From assembly GCF_946190065.1 (NCBI RefSeq), contig NZ_CAMHZD010000014.1, positions 1 to 58,139 on the forward strand: a stretch of 58,139 bases of DNA, written 5' to 3'. The notes under the pieces were generated by a model. It was not told where the DNA came from and made no database searches. It saw nothing but the letters and a program-made list of their open reading frames with translations. Both the position numbers and the translations under genes were made by a program. Origin of the DNA: Streptococcus mitis. GTDB taxonomy: Bacteria > Bacillota > Bacilli > Lactobacillales > Streptococcaceae. Below, in pieces: positions 1 through 8,668 of the stretch; position 1 is the first letter of the stretch; each line of letters opens with the position of its first letter.

Positions 1-27
1 ATGGGACTTTTTTTCTACACAAAAATA

Positions 28-77
28 GGCTCCATAATATCTATAGGGGATTTACCCACTACAAATATTATAGAGCC
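28..77. repeat. 50-bp imperfect inverted repeat, possible IS or MITE remnant
   Basis: The left arm begins GGCTCCATAATAT and the right arm, read in reverse complement, begins GGCTCTATAATAT; about 19 of 23 positions match. A complete palindrome ending in GGCTC at both sides looks like two terminal inverted repeats of an ISL3-type element joined back to back, or a small MITE. No transposase is present beside it. Family assignment is a guess from memory. Confidence 0.4.
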
Positions 78-80
78 TAA

Positions 81-124
81 AAACGCATCCTATCAGGTTT
101 GAGTGAGCTTGATAGGATGCGTTT
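81..124 (-). terminator. Terminator of the piu operon
   Basis: A perfect 15-bp stem (AAACGCATCCTATCA with TGATAGGATGCGTTT) and a 14-nt loop sit 35 bases beyond the piuA stop. T-runs follow on both strands, so it may work in both directions. Confidence 0.8.
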
Positions 125-158
125 TATCATGTAAAGATGTGATTGAGTTTAAAGTAGC

Positions 159-1130
159 TTATTTCAAGGCTTTTTGTGCGTCTTCAATCATGAGTTTTGT
201 TGATTCAAGTCCGCCTCCACTTAGATACCAGAGGTCTGGTGTTAGTTGGATAATCTTACCATTTTTAGCGGCAGGTGTTTCAGCGATGAGGGCATTTTCT
301 AGGATCCCGTCGTTGCTAGAGTTGTCCCCACCGATGGCAAGGGTACGGTTGATGACAAAGAGGATGTCAGGATTGATTTCTTTGACACTTTCAAAGCTGA
401 CTTCTTGTCCGTGGCGAGAGTCTTCAAATTGAGTGTCAGTTGACTTGAATTTCAAGGTTTGGTACAAGAAAGAGAAACGAGATTGGGCACCAAAGGCTGC
501 CATTTTTCCCTCGTTGAGGAGGATGGCAAGGGCTTTTTGGTCAGAACTTTCATTTTTAGTTGCGACTTCTTGAATGCTCTTGTCAAGCTTGGCCAATTCT
601 TCCTTGGCTTTCTGTGTACCTGTTTCGCTGAAGGCGCTTGCTAGGGATTCGATATTAGTCTTGGTAGAAGTCCAGTAGTCATCTTTGCCTGCTTGGAAGA
701 GAACAGTCGGAGCGATTTCGTTGAACTTATCTACGAATTTTTGGGTACGTGGTGAAGCGATAATTAGGTCTGGTTCAAGAGCAGCAAGGGCTTCTAGGTC
801 TGGCTCAACCATAGAACCAACATTTTTAATTTTTCCAGCTAGGTCTTTAAGATAAGTCGGAACAGTTTTTGTAGGCATTCCGACGATATTCTTTTCAAAA
901 CCTAAAGCGCGAATAGTATCCGCAGCACCGAGGTCAAAGGTCACAATCTTTTCAGGGACTTTTGAAAGTGTGACTACACCTAGTGAACTTTTAATGGTTA
1001 CCTCTGTTGGAGCAGAACTGCTTGTTTCTGACTGACTAGTGCTTGAGTTTGTGTTTGTACTACATGCACCAAGTAGGAGCAAGAAGCTGGTTGCTAGGGC
1101 AGTAAGGTAAAGTTTAAGGGATGTTTTCAT
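159..1130 (-). CDS. piuA: Iron-compound ABC transporter substrate-binding lipoprotein PiuA
   Basis: This 323-residue lipoprotein captures iron complexes outside the membrane and hands them to the PiuBC permease. A signal peptide ends in a lipobox LGAC with the lipidated Cys at residue 23, followed by a Ser/Thr/Asn-rich linker. The body is a FecB/FhuD-type periplasmic-binding fold with the typical VPEKIVTFDLGAADTI start. It is the last gene of a four-gene minus-strand operon with two permeases and an ATPase, 95 bases after piuD, with its own AAGGAG ribosome site. The order permease-permease-ATPase-lipoprotein matches pneumococcal piuBCDA, an iron (heme or catecholate) importer. The exact ligand cannot be read from sequence. 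Confidence 0.88.
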   Translation of the reverse strand: MKTSLKLYLTALATSFLLLLGACSTNTNSSTSQSETSSSAPTEVTIKSSLGVVTLSKVPEKIVTFDLGAADTIRALGFEKNIVGMPTKTVPTYLKDLAGKIKNVGSMVEPDLEALAALEPDLIIASPRTQKFVDKFNEIAPTVLFQAGKDDYWTSTKTNIESLASAFSETGTQKAKEELAKLDKSIQEVATKNESSDQKALAILLNEGKMAAFGAQSRFSFLYQTLKFKSTDTQFEDSRHGQEVSFESVKEINPDILFVINRTLAIGGDNSSNDGILENALIAETPAAKNGKIIQLTPDLWYLSGGGLESTKLMIEDAQKALK

Positions 1131-1225
1131 AATTTCTCCTTTTTAAAATGTGATAACGATTTAGAGAATCTCTTGGTCTTATTGACTAAGAGACAAAGTT
1201 TCTTCTAACACGAGTTTCTATGTTA

Positions 1226-1978
1226 CTAGCTATAAATACAGATCTTCTTGCCATTGATATCAGCTAGCGTGATGGGAATCTCATAAAGTTGACTGAGGAG
1301 GTCAGCCTGCATGATTTGATTGGTTGTTCCCTTGCTAAAGACTTGGCCATCTTTGAAGGCAACAATTTCATCTGCATACTGACTGGCCATGTTGATATCG
1401 TGGAGGACGATAATAATGGTCTTGCCGAGTTCTTCCACCAGTCTCCGAAGAATCTGCATCATACTGACACTTTGCTTGATATCGAGATTGTTGAGTGGTT
1501 CGTCCAGCAAGATAAAGTCTGTATCCTGGGCCAGTACCATAGCGATAAAGACCCGCTGGAGTTGTCCTCCAGACAGGCTATCGATGTAGCGGTCTTTTAA
1601 GTTGGTCAGTTCTAAATAGTCCAGAGTTTCTCGGATTTTTTCCCAGTCTTCTTGTCTCAGTCGACCTCGACTGTAGGGAAAACGTCCAAAACTGACCAGT
1701 TCTTCAACAGTCAATTTGGCTTGGTAATTGATTTTCTGCTTTAGGATAGTCAGTTCTTGAGCCAGTTCTTGCGAATTCCAGCTCTCGATTTCACGGCCTT
1801 TGATACTGAGAATTCCCTGATCTTTCTTGGTAAGTCTGCTCATGATGGAGAGGAGAGTCGATTTTCCAGCACCATTTGGACCAATAAAGGCTGTCAGTTT
1901 TTGAGGACTGACTTTAAGCGAAATGCCTTGCAAAATATCCTGTTTTTGAATGGATTTGCCAATGTTTTCCAGTTTCAC
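1226..1978 (-). CDS. piuD: Iron ABC transporter ATPase PiuD
   Basis: Cytoplasmic ATPase of 250 residues that powers the iron importer. Walker A is GPNGAGKST at residues 33-41, the ABC signature is LSGGQLQR, and Walker B is FILLDEP followed by an H-loop LHD. It belongs to the FepC/BtuD class. The start codon overlaps the stop of the preceding permease gene (ATGA, 4 bases), which indicates translational coupling. Confidence 0.9.
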   Translation of the reverse strand: MKLENIGKSIQKQDILQGISLKVSPQKLTAFIGPNGAGKSTLLSIMSRLTKKDQGILSIKGREIESWNSQELAQELTILKQKINYQAKLTVEELVSFGRFPYSRGRLRQEDWEKIRETLDYLELTNLKDRYIDSLSGGQLQRVFIAMVLAQDTDFILLDEPLNNLDIKQSVSMMQILRRLVEELGKTIIIVLHDINMASQYADEIVAFKDGQVFSKGTTNQIMQADLLSQLYEIPITLADINGKKICIYS

Positions 1979-2931
1979 TGACGCGCCCTCCTGTATAGTA
2001 AGATAAAGAATAAAAGGCCACCCACGCTCTCGATGATCATGCTGATGCGAATTTCCAGCGCAAAGACTCGTTCGATGAGGGTTTGCCCCAAGGTCAAACT
2101 GATAAATCCAATCAGAATGGCTACGATAAAGAGTAACTTGTGTCGATAGTCTTTGACGATTAAGTAGGTGAGGTTAGCCAGCATAAAGCCGAAGAAGGCC
2201 ATAGGTCCTACCAAGGCAGTGGCAGTTGAGGTCAAAAGCACGATACCCCAGAGGAGTTCTCTCTGTTCTTTTTCAACATCGAGGCCCAGTATGTGAGCCG
2301 TTTCTCTTTGTAGGTGCAAGACATCCAGAGTGACTGCTTTCCGGAAGAAAAAGACTGTCAAAGCAAGGATGATTAGAGAGCCGATGGCTAGGATGGAAGT
2401 GTTGAGATGTTGAAAGGAGGCAAAGAGACTGTTCTGCAGTTTATCGTATTCGTTTGGATCCATCAGGACCTGAAGGAAGGTACTGATATTTCGAAAGAGA
2501 CTTCCGAGGGCTAGACAGATTAGCAGGATGAAGACCAGGTCTTGTTTCATCAGTGTCTTCAAGTAGCCTTGTAAGGCAAGAAAGAAGAGGGATTGAAGCA
2601 GAAGCAAAACTAGGAATTCTAAGATGGGATACTTGCCAAGTTGAAGAAACTTGCTTTCAAAAACCAGTAGCAGAGTTTGCAGTAGGACATAGAAGGATTC
2701 GATTCCTAAAATACTAGGTGTCAGGAAGCGATTTTCTGTCAAGGTTTGAAAACTAATAGTCGAAATCCCAGTCGCGATGGCTACCAAGAGATAAACGATG
2801 ATCTTTTGGGAACGCAACTTCCAAGCAAAGGCTGACAAGTGAGTGATGGGCCAAAAATAGAGGAGACAAGCTCCGATGGCCAGAATAATGAGAAGACCGA
2901 AGAGTTTGGTATGTTTGCTTTTAAACTGCAT
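1975..2931 (-). CDS. piuC: Iron ABC transporter permease PiuC
   Basis: Hydrophobic FecCD/BtuC-type permease of about 318 residues with 8-10 predicted membrane segments. The reading frame extends upstream to 2979, but the Met at 2931 (MQFKSKHTK) has a purine-rich GGAGAGGGGG site just before it, so I chose that start. It overlaps the end of piuB by 11 bases. It should form a heterodimeric channel with PiuB. The family signature region GPMAFFGFMLANLTYLIV (coupling-helix area) is present. Confidence 0.85.
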   Translation of the reverse strand: MQFKSKHTKLFGLLIILAIGACLLYFWPITHLSAFAWKLRSQKIIVYLLVAIATGISTISFQTLTENRFLTPSILGIESFYVLLQTLLLVFESKFLQLGKYPILEFLVLLLLQSLFFLALQGYLKTLMKQDLVFILLICLALGSLFRNISTFLQVLMDPNEYDKLQNSLFASFQHLNTSILAIGSLIILALTVFFFRKAVTLDVLHLQRETAHILGLDVEKEQRELLWGIVLLTSTATALVGPMAFFGFMLANLTYLIVKDYRHKLLFIVAILIGFISLTLGQTLIERVFALEIRISMIIESVGGLLFFILLYRRARQ

Positions 2932-3880
2932 CTTTTCGTCCCCCTCTCCATAGAAGTAGGATAAAGACGAGGCTACCAATGATTCCTAGTAGAAGACTGA
3001 CAGACAACTCATAGGGTCGAATTAGAACTCGGGATAGGATATCACAGACCAGAACTAGATTGGCACCTACCAGTGCGACCATGAGTTTGGTTTGACTTAG
3101 ATTATCTCCATAGTGCTTGCGAACAAGATTGGGAACGATGACTCCAAGAAATGGCAAGCCACCCACGGTAATCATGGTGACGCTTGTCGTTAGCGCAACC
3201 AGAAAGAGAGCTAGTTTTTCAAGTAGGGAGTAGGAAATCCCCAAACTTTCGCTGGTTTCTTTCCCTAGATTCATGATGGTGAAGGTTTGGGATAATTTCC
3301 AAACGGCTATCAGGATGATGAGGCCTAAGAAGAGCCACTCATACTGATGGGTCTGAATCATGGAGAAGGAGCCCTGGGTCCAAGCTGTCATACTCTGAAC
3401 TAGATTGAAACGGTAGGCGATAACTTCTGTCATAGAACCAATAATTCCGCTATAGATAATCCCAATCAGAGGCAACATCCATCTTTCCTTTACAGTAAAA
3501 ATGGCCATAAAGGCTAGGAAGAAGAGGGTAAATACGATGGATGAAACAAAAGCAAAGAGCATCTTTTGGGTCAGACTAGCTGATGGAAAGACAAAGAGGC
3601 TCAGCACCATTCCCAGTTTGGCGGCTTCAGTCGTTCCAACTGTGCTTGGAGCAGCAAACTGATTTTGAGTTATGGTCTGCATGAGGAGTCCTGCCATGCT
3701 CATACTAGAGGCTGCCAGGAGAATACTGATGGTTCTAGGGAGACGTGACTCCTGAAATAGAAGCCAAGTTTCATGGTCCAGAGCAAAAAGTTTTCCCCAT
3801 GAAAAATCACTGGTCCCAATGCTAATAGAGAGAAAGACTAGGAGTAGAAGTAAGCCAATTAAATAATGAGAAAGTTTCAT
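2921..3880 (-). CDS. piuB: Iron ABC transporter permease PiuB
   Basis: First gene of the operon, a FecCD-family permease of about 319 residues. The family motif GGLPFLGVIVPNLVRK is present near the C-terminus. The frame allows a Met at 3895, but AAGGA stands 7 bases before the Met at 3880 (MKLSHYLIG), so this start is preferred. The pairing of two different permeases in one operon is normal for piu-type siderophore or heme importers. Confidence 0.85.
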   Translation of the reverse strand: MKLSHYLIGLLLLLVFLSISIGTSDFSWGKLFALDHETWLLFQESRLPRTISILLAASSMSMAGLLMQTITQNQFAAPSTVGTTEAAKLGMVLSLFVFPSASLTQKMLFAFVSSIVFTLFFLAFMAIFTVKERWMLPLIGIIYSGIIGSMTEVIAYRFNLVQSMTAWTQGSFSMIQTHQYEWLFLGLIILIAVWKLSQTFTIMNLGKETSESLGISYSLLEKLALFLVALTTSVTMITVGGLPFLGVIVPNLVRKHYGDNLSQTKLMVALVGANLVLVCDILSRVLIRPYELSVSLLLGIIGSLVFILLLWRGGRKDAV

Positions 3881-3929
3881 ACCCCGTCCTTTCATGTAGA
3901 TTTGATATCGAAAGATACCTGCGGATATT

Positions 3930-3958
3930 ACTGTAACACGATTTCTTTAATCTGTCAA
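3930..3958 (-). promoter_or_regulatory. Promoter of piuBCDA
   Basis: On the minus strand a perfect TTGACA (3958-3953) is followed after 17 bases by TACAGT (3935-3930). The leader to piuB is about 45 bases. I did not find a convincing Fur-type palindrome. Confidence 0.7.
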
Positions 3959-3983
3959 TAAATTTTCTGACAATTTAATGAAT

Positions 3984-4022
3984 AAAACAAGGAGAGAGTA
4001 CCAGGACCTTCTCCTCTGTTTT
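3984..4022 (-). terminator. Terminator of galE
   Basis: The stop of galE is followed on the minus strand by AAAACAGAGGAGAA paired with TCTCTCCTTGTTTT, with a T-run at the end of the second arm. It isolates galE from the piu promoter that follows. Confidence 0.55.
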
Positions 4023-4023
4023 C

Positions 4024-5022
4024 CTATTCTAAAATGTTTTTACCTTCTTTAACACGCCAATGATAATCCGATAAAATAATATCTTCAAGAGAGTAGCTAG
4101 CCTTCCAATCAAGATATTTTTTAGCTTTTGATGCGTCTGCTAGGACGCTGGCTGGGTCACCAGCACGGCGAGCAACAATTTCGTGTGGTATTTTTTGATT
4201 CAGTAATTCTTCGGCAGTTTTAAAGATTTCTTTGACGGTATAGCCTTTTTCAGTTCCTAAGTTAAAGATTTGAGAAGAACTGTTTTCTTGAAATAGGTAG
4301 TTCATTCCTTTAACATGAGCCTGTGCAAGATCCAAGACATGAATGTAATCTCGAATACATGAACCATCGCGTGTATCATAGTCATCTCCAAATATTTTTA
4401 GGCTATCATTTTGTCCCAATGCGGTCTTGTTGATATTGGGAATGATGTGAGTTGGATTTTTCACACGTAGACCGTTTGAAGCATCCATTTCAGCCCCAGC
4501 AACATTAAAGTAACGGAAAATAACATATTTCCAATCGTAGCGATTAGCCATCCAGTAAATCATTCGTTCGCCCATCAGTTTTGTCTCTGCATAAGGGTTG
4601 ACAGGGTCGAGCAAGGTATCTTCAGTAGCTGGCTTGTCAATACAGTTATTACCATAGAGGGAAGCAGTTGAAGAGAACATAATTTTTTGAATGCCAACTT
4701 CAGATAAGACTTTGAGAACTTGGTTCATACCCGCAACATTGGCAGTGAAGTATTTGCTTGGATTTTCAATACTTTCGCTCACAACAATCTCACCTGCACA
4801 ATGGAGAACAGCGTCAATCTTGTTTTCTTCCAAGTAGGCTTTTAAGGCACTAGCATCATAAACATCCAGTTGTTTAAAGCTAGCACGACTATCTACAGAC
4901 GAACGATTTCCTGTAGAAAGATTATCTAAGACATGAACCTGGTAGCCAGCATTTAAAAGAGCTTTAACGGTATGGGAGCCAATGTAGCCAGCTCCACCTG
5001 TAACAAGAATTGTTTTGGTCAT
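4024..5022 (-). CDS. galE: UDP-glucose 4-epimerase
   Basis: Interconverts UDP-glucose and UDP-galactose (Leloir pathway, supply of galactose residues for capsule and wall polysaccharides). The 332-residue protein is an extended short-chain dehydrogenase: NAD-binding GGAGYIGSHT at residues 8-17, SSTASLYG with the active-site Ser/Thr, and the YAETK catalytic Tyr-Lys pair. The AAGGAA ribosome site supports the start. It stands alone, divergent from pepA, so it may be one of two epimerase paralogs that these streptococci usually carry; use on UDP-GlcNAc cannot be excluded. Confidence 0.88.
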   Translation of the reverse strand: MTKTILVTGGAGYIGSHTVKALLNAGYQVHVLDNLSTGNRSSVDSRASFKQLDVYDASALKAYLEENKIDAVLHCAGEIVVSESIENPSKYFTANVAGMNQVLKVLSEVGIQKIMFSSTASLYGNNCIDKPATEDTLLDPVNPYAETKLMGERMIYWMANRYDWKYVIFRYFNVAGAEMDASNGLRVKNPTHIIPNINKTALGQNDSLKIFGDDYDTRDGSCIRDYIHVLDLAQAHVKGMNYLFQENSSSQIFNLGTEKGYTVKEIFKTAEELLNQKIPHEIVARRAGDPASVLADASKAKKYLDWKASYSLEDIILSDYHWRVKEGKNILE

Positions 5023-5317
5023 GATTTTTTCCTTTTTCTAGTTTTGTACTATTTTAAAGAAATAAGAAAGGAAAGTCAACTATTTTCTGTAAATTTCATG
5101 AAAAATTTGAACGATTTCGGTATCGGATTGTTTTTTTGTTTGGAAATAAAGTTTCGACTTAATCTTGGAATGTTTTTTAGATTTCACTTCAAATGCAAGA
5201 GAATACTATCCATTTCTGAGATAGAGCAAGACGAAGATACTAACTTAGAAATCCACCTTCCCGCTATCCTTCTCCTATAAAAAGTGGTAAAATGGATGAA
5301 AGAAAGAAGGAACTGAA

Positions 5318-6382
5318 ATGACAACATTATTTTCAAAAATCAAAGAAGTAACAGAACTTGCTGCTATCTCAGGTCATGAAGCGCCTGTCCGTGCCTATCT
5401 TCGTGAAAAGTTGACACCGCATGTGGATGAAGTGGTGACAGATGGCTTGGGTGGTATTTTCGGGATTAAACATTCAGAAGCTGCGAATGCACCGCGTGTC
5501 TTGGTCGCTTCTCATATGGATGAAGTTGGTTTTATGGTCAGCGAAATTAAGCCAGATGGTACCTTCCGTGTTGTAGAAATCGGCGGTTGGAACCCAATGG
5601 TTGTCAGCAGCCAACGTTTCAAACTTCTGACTCGTGATGGTCGTGAAATTCCTGTGATTTCAGGTTCTGTCCCTCCACATTTGACTCGTGGTAAGGGTGG
5701 GCCAACCATGCCAGCCATTGCAGATATCGTCTTTGATGGTGGTTTTGCGGATAAGGCTGAGGCAGAAAGCTTTGGCATCCGTCCTGGTGACACCATCGTA
5801 CCAGATAGTTCTGCAATCTTAACAGCCAATGAAAAAAATATTATCTCAAAAGCTTGGGACAACCGCTACGGTGTTCTTATGGTTAGCGAGTTGGCGGAAG
5901 CTCTGTCAGGTCAAAAACTCGGAAATGAACTCTATCTTGGCTCTAACGTCCAAGAAGAAGTTGGTCTCCGTGGCGCTCATACTTCCACAACTAAATTCGA
6001 TCCAGAAGTCTTCTTAGCAGTTGACTGTTCACCTGCTGGTGATGTCTATGGAGGTCAAGGCAAGATTGGGGATGGAACCTTGATTCGTTTCTATGATCCA
6101 GGTCACTTGCTTCTCCCAGGGATGAAGGACTTCCTTTTGACAACAGCTGAGGAAGCTGGTATCAAGTACCAATATTACTGTGGAAAAGGCGGAACGGATG
6201 CAGGAGCAGCTCATCTGAAAAATGGTGGTGTTCCATCAACAACTATCGGTGTCTGCGCTCGTTATATCCATTCTCACCAAACCCTCTATGCTATGGATGA
6301 CTTCCTAGAAGCTCAAGCTTTCTTACAAGCTTTGGTGAAGAAATTGGATCGTTCAACAGTTGATTTGATTAAAAATTATTAA
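5318..6382 (+). CDS. pepA: Glutamyl aminopeptidase PepA (M42)
   Basis: Cytosolic dinuclear metal aminopeptidase of family M42 that removes N-terminal acidic residues from peptides. The 354-residue protein shows the metal-binding SHMDEVGF, the catalytic glutamate region VQEEVGLRGA, and GGTDAGAAH. Length fits the family. A candidate -10 (TAAAAT near 5287) and a GAAGGAA ribosome site precede the start. The next gene follows closely and may be co-transcribed. Confidence 0.9.
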   Translation: MTTLFSKIKEVTELAAISGHEAPVRAYLREKLTPHVDEVVTDGLGGIFGIKHSEAANAPRVLVASHMDEVGFMVSEIKPDGTFRVVEIGGWNPMVVSSQRFKLLTRDGREIPVISGSVPPHLTRGKGGPTMPAIADIVFDGGFADKAEAESFGIRPGDTIVPDSSAILTANEKNIISKAWDNRYGVLMVSELAEALSGQKLGNELYLGSNVQEEVGLRGAHTSTTKFDPEVFLAVDCSPAGDVYGGQGKIGDGTLIRFYDPGHLLLPGMKDFLLTTAEEAGIKYQYYCGKGGTDAGAAHLKNGGVPSTTIGVCARYIHSHQTLYAMDDFLEAQAFLQALVKKLDRSTVDLIKNY

Positions 6383-6403
6383 ACCATAAGGGAGGTGGTT
6401 GGG

Positions 6404-6700
6404 ATGGTAGAACCAAACCTAGAAAGCCTTATAAAAGATCTTTACAATCATGCTCGACATGATTTGAGTGAAGATTTAGTTGCTGCTCTCCTAGAGACTG
6501 CTAAAAAACTGCCTACTACAAATGAGCAATTGTTGGCAGTTCGTCTCTCAGGTCTGGTCAATCGTGAATTGCTCCTAAATCCCAAACATTCAGCACCTGA
6601 GTTACTCAACTTAGCTCGCTTTATCAAAAGAGAAGAAGCTAAGTACAGAGGAACCGCAGCTTCTGCGATTATGTATGGGGAACTCTTTAAAATGCTTTGA
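6404..6700 (+). CDS. Putative EntA-type bacteriocin immunity protein
   Basis: A 98-residue helical acidic/basic protein without signal peptide or membrane helix. Size and pattern (LIKDLYNHARHD, then LLETAKKLP, then a final ELLNLARFIK helix) fit the enterocin A immunity family of four-helix cytosolic proteins that protect against class II bacteriocins. The frame opens at a GTG at 6395, but GGGAGG at 6390-6395 is placed correctly for the ATG at 6404. It lies 21 bases after pepA with no bacteriocin gene nearby, so it would be an orphan immunity gene. Family assignment is by pattern only. Confidence 0.6.
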   Translation: MVEPNLESLIKDLYNHARHDLSEDLVAALLETAKKLPTTNEQLLAVRLSGLVNRELLLNPKHSAPELLNLARFIKREEAKYRGTAASAIMYGELFKML

Positions 6701-6722
6701 TTCCATTGTGAATCAAAGCATT
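6691..6722 (+). terminator. Terminator overlapping the immunity-gene stop codon
   Basis: A perfect 13-bp stem, AATGCTTTGATTC with GAATCAAAGCATT, followed by TTTTT. The 5' arm contains the last codons and stop of the immunity-like gene. Confidence 0.85.
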
Positions 6723-6765
6723 TTTCTATATGTAAAAAAAGCAATTCTTGATTAGGAAAAGAAAA

Positions 6766-6789
6766 AAGCCATCCTATTTAGGATAGCTT
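6766..6789 (-). terminator. Terminator of the Na/Pi cotransporter gene
   Basis: AAGCCATCC and GGATAGCTT form a short stem with one mismatch, followed on the minus strand by TTTTTTC, directly after the gene's stop. Confidence 0.6.
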
Positions 6790-6797
6790 CTTGGATC

Positions 6798-8429
6798 TTA
6801 GATTTGTTCAGCGATGACCTTTTCCGCTAGATTCATAGCGTGGTCTGACACACGAGTGTAGTGGGAAATAATGTCGATAAAGTTGACCCCAGCTTGTGTT
6901 GAACACTCACCCTTGTTGAGGCGTTTGATGTGGGTCTTTCTGAGAACACGTTCCATATTGTTGATTTCTTTATGGCGTTCAATCAGACTTTGAGCCTTTT
7001 CAATATCATTGTTTTCCACACTATCAAGTGCATCCTTGATAAAGCCAGTGGTTTTTTGATAGATATCAGCCAATTCCTGCAAAGCAGCTTCAGAGAACTC
7101 AACATTTTTACGTTGAAGATAGTCAGTCAGGTTAATTAGCGCTTCTGCGTGGTCTCCAATCCGTTCCAAATCGCGGGATGAATCTAGGATGTTGGTCAGC
7201 ACTTCACTTTCTTTTTGGCTAAGGGCCTCACTTGAAAGAGTAATGAGGTAACGAGTCAATTTTTCATCAATGGTATTGATGGCTTCTTCCGTCTTGTGGC
7301 CTTTTTCAGCAACCTTTTCATTAAGGTCAATGATGTAGTTGTATGAAAGGTCAAAGGCTTTAGAAGCATAATTTCCTAAGTGAAGGAGCTCTTTCTTCGC
7401 ATTTCCGAGGGCGATTGATGGAGCTTGTTTAATCAAATGTTCATCAAGATAAAGTGGCTCGTACTTCACAATTTCATCTTCACCAGGGATGAGCTTGGTT
7501 ACGAAGTAGGCCAAGGCTCCGATGAAGGGAAATTGGATAATAGTATTTGTGATATTAAAGGTTCCGTGGGCGAAGGCAATGGTCATTTCTGGAGCCAGAT
7601 TGAGTGTAGATTCAAACCATTGAATCAAGCCAGTGAAAGGTACAAGGAAGACAATACAGATAACCGTACCAATCACGTTAAAGGCGACATGGGCACCAGC
7701 AACACGTTTGGCGGCGATATTGGCTCCAAGAGAAGCAATAATAGCTGTAATGGTCGTTCCGATATTATCACCAAACAAGACTGGTAAGGCACCTTGTAGA
7801 TCAATCAAACCACTTGCGTAAAGATTCTGTAGGATACCGATAGTTGCGGAAGAAGCTTGAATGAGTAGGGTTAGTCCAGTTCCGACAAAGACACCTAGAA
7901 TAGGACTCTTACTTAGTTCAACCATATAGTCTCTAAAGACTTGCAGGTCTTTTAGAGGTTCCATTGCACCGCTCATAAGATTGAGAGCGAAGAAGATACC
8001 ACCTACACCAAAAATGATACGTCCGATGTTATTGATAGAGCGATTCTTGGTGAAGAAGAGACAAATCGCTCCGATGAAAAGCATTGGTAAGGCGTAATCT
8101 CCTAGCTTAAAACCGATGATAAAGGATGTAACGGTAGTTCCAATATTGGCACCCATGACAATACCGATAGCTTGACGCAAGGTCAAAAGTCCTGCGCTGA
8201 CTAGCCCCACTGTAATGACTGTGACACCAGAACTTGACTGAATTAGCGCCGTCATACCGATACCAACTAGCACACCGAAGAACGGATTGCTGGTATATTT
8301 GTCAATGTAAAAACGAAGGCGATCTCCAGCAGCTTGTTGCAAACCGTCTCCCATGGTCTTGATACTATATAAGAATAGTCCCAGACCACCTAAAAAGTGA
8401 AATAAAATTTCCTGCCAATTAATGGACAT
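6798..8429 (-). CDS. Na+/phosphate cotransporter family protein with PhoU-like tail
   Basis: A 543-residue membrane protein. Residues 1 to about 310 hold two inverted Na/Pi-cotransporter (PF02690-type) repeats with the recurring QSSSGVT and QASSAT motifs and about 8-9 membrane segments. The C-terminal 200 residues form a cytosolic all-helical PhoU-like domain (DSSRDLERIGDHAEAL and DHAMNLAEKV). It is expected to take up phosphate with sodium or to serve in phosphate homeostasis. It is a single-gene unit transcribed away from pgk. In other streptococci (from memory) the same gene lies near pgk. Confidence 0.85.
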   Translation of the reverse strand: MSINWQEILFHFLGGLGLFLYSIKTMGDGLQQAAGDRLRFYIDKYTSNPFFGVLVGIGMTALIQSSSGVTVITVGLVSAGLLTLRQAIGIVMGANIGTTVTSFIIGFKLGDYALPMLFIGAICLFFTKNRSINNIGRIIFGVGGIFFALNLMSGAMEPLKDLQVFRDYMVELSKSPILGVFVGTGLTLLIQASSATIGILQNLYASGLIDLQGALPVLFGDNIGTTITAIIASLGANIAAKRVAGAHVAFNVIGTVICIVFLVPFTGLIQWFESTLNLAPEMTIAFAHGTFNITNTIIQFPFIGALAYFVTKLIPGEDEIVKYEPLYLDEHLIKQAPSIALGNAKKELLHLGNYASKAFDLSYNYIIDLNEKVAEKGHKTEEAINTIDEKLTRYLITLSSEALSQKESEVLTNILDSSRDLERIGDHAEALINLTDYLQRKNVEFSEAALQELADIYQKTTGFIKDALDSVENNDIEKAQSLIERHKEINNMERVLRKTHIKRLNKGECSTQAGVNFIDIISHYTRVSDHAMNLAEKVIAEQI

Positions 8430-8623
8430 TTCTTTTTCCTCCGAAAAATAATAACGGAATTTCTCCTATTCTATTTTAAAGGATAAAAGTAAATCTAACA
8501 AGTGTTAAGCTAAGATTTTAGAAAGAAAATTCGTTAGAAAAAGCAAAAATAATATACTCTAGCATGCCACAAAGATTAAATATCGAAAAATCTTGTGAAA
8601 TCTTTCCTTATATTTCCAAAGTG

Positions 8624-8632
8624 TGATATAAT
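8624..8632 (+). promoter_or_regulatory. Extended -10 promoter of pgk
   Basis: TGATATAAT is a perfect extended -10 (TGn-TATAAT). No good -35 stands at the right distance, as is common for extended -10 promoters. The leader to the ATG is about 30 bases and includes AAGGGG. Confidence 0.65.
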
Positions 8633-8668
8633 AGTTTCGAATAAAATAAATAAAGGGGTTTTTGTAAC

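Noticed and set aside
4972-5280. 102-residue plus-strand open frame between galE and pepA
   Set aside because: It starts inside galE on the opposite strand, has no ribosome site, and lies in the AT-rich divergent promoter region; no family features.
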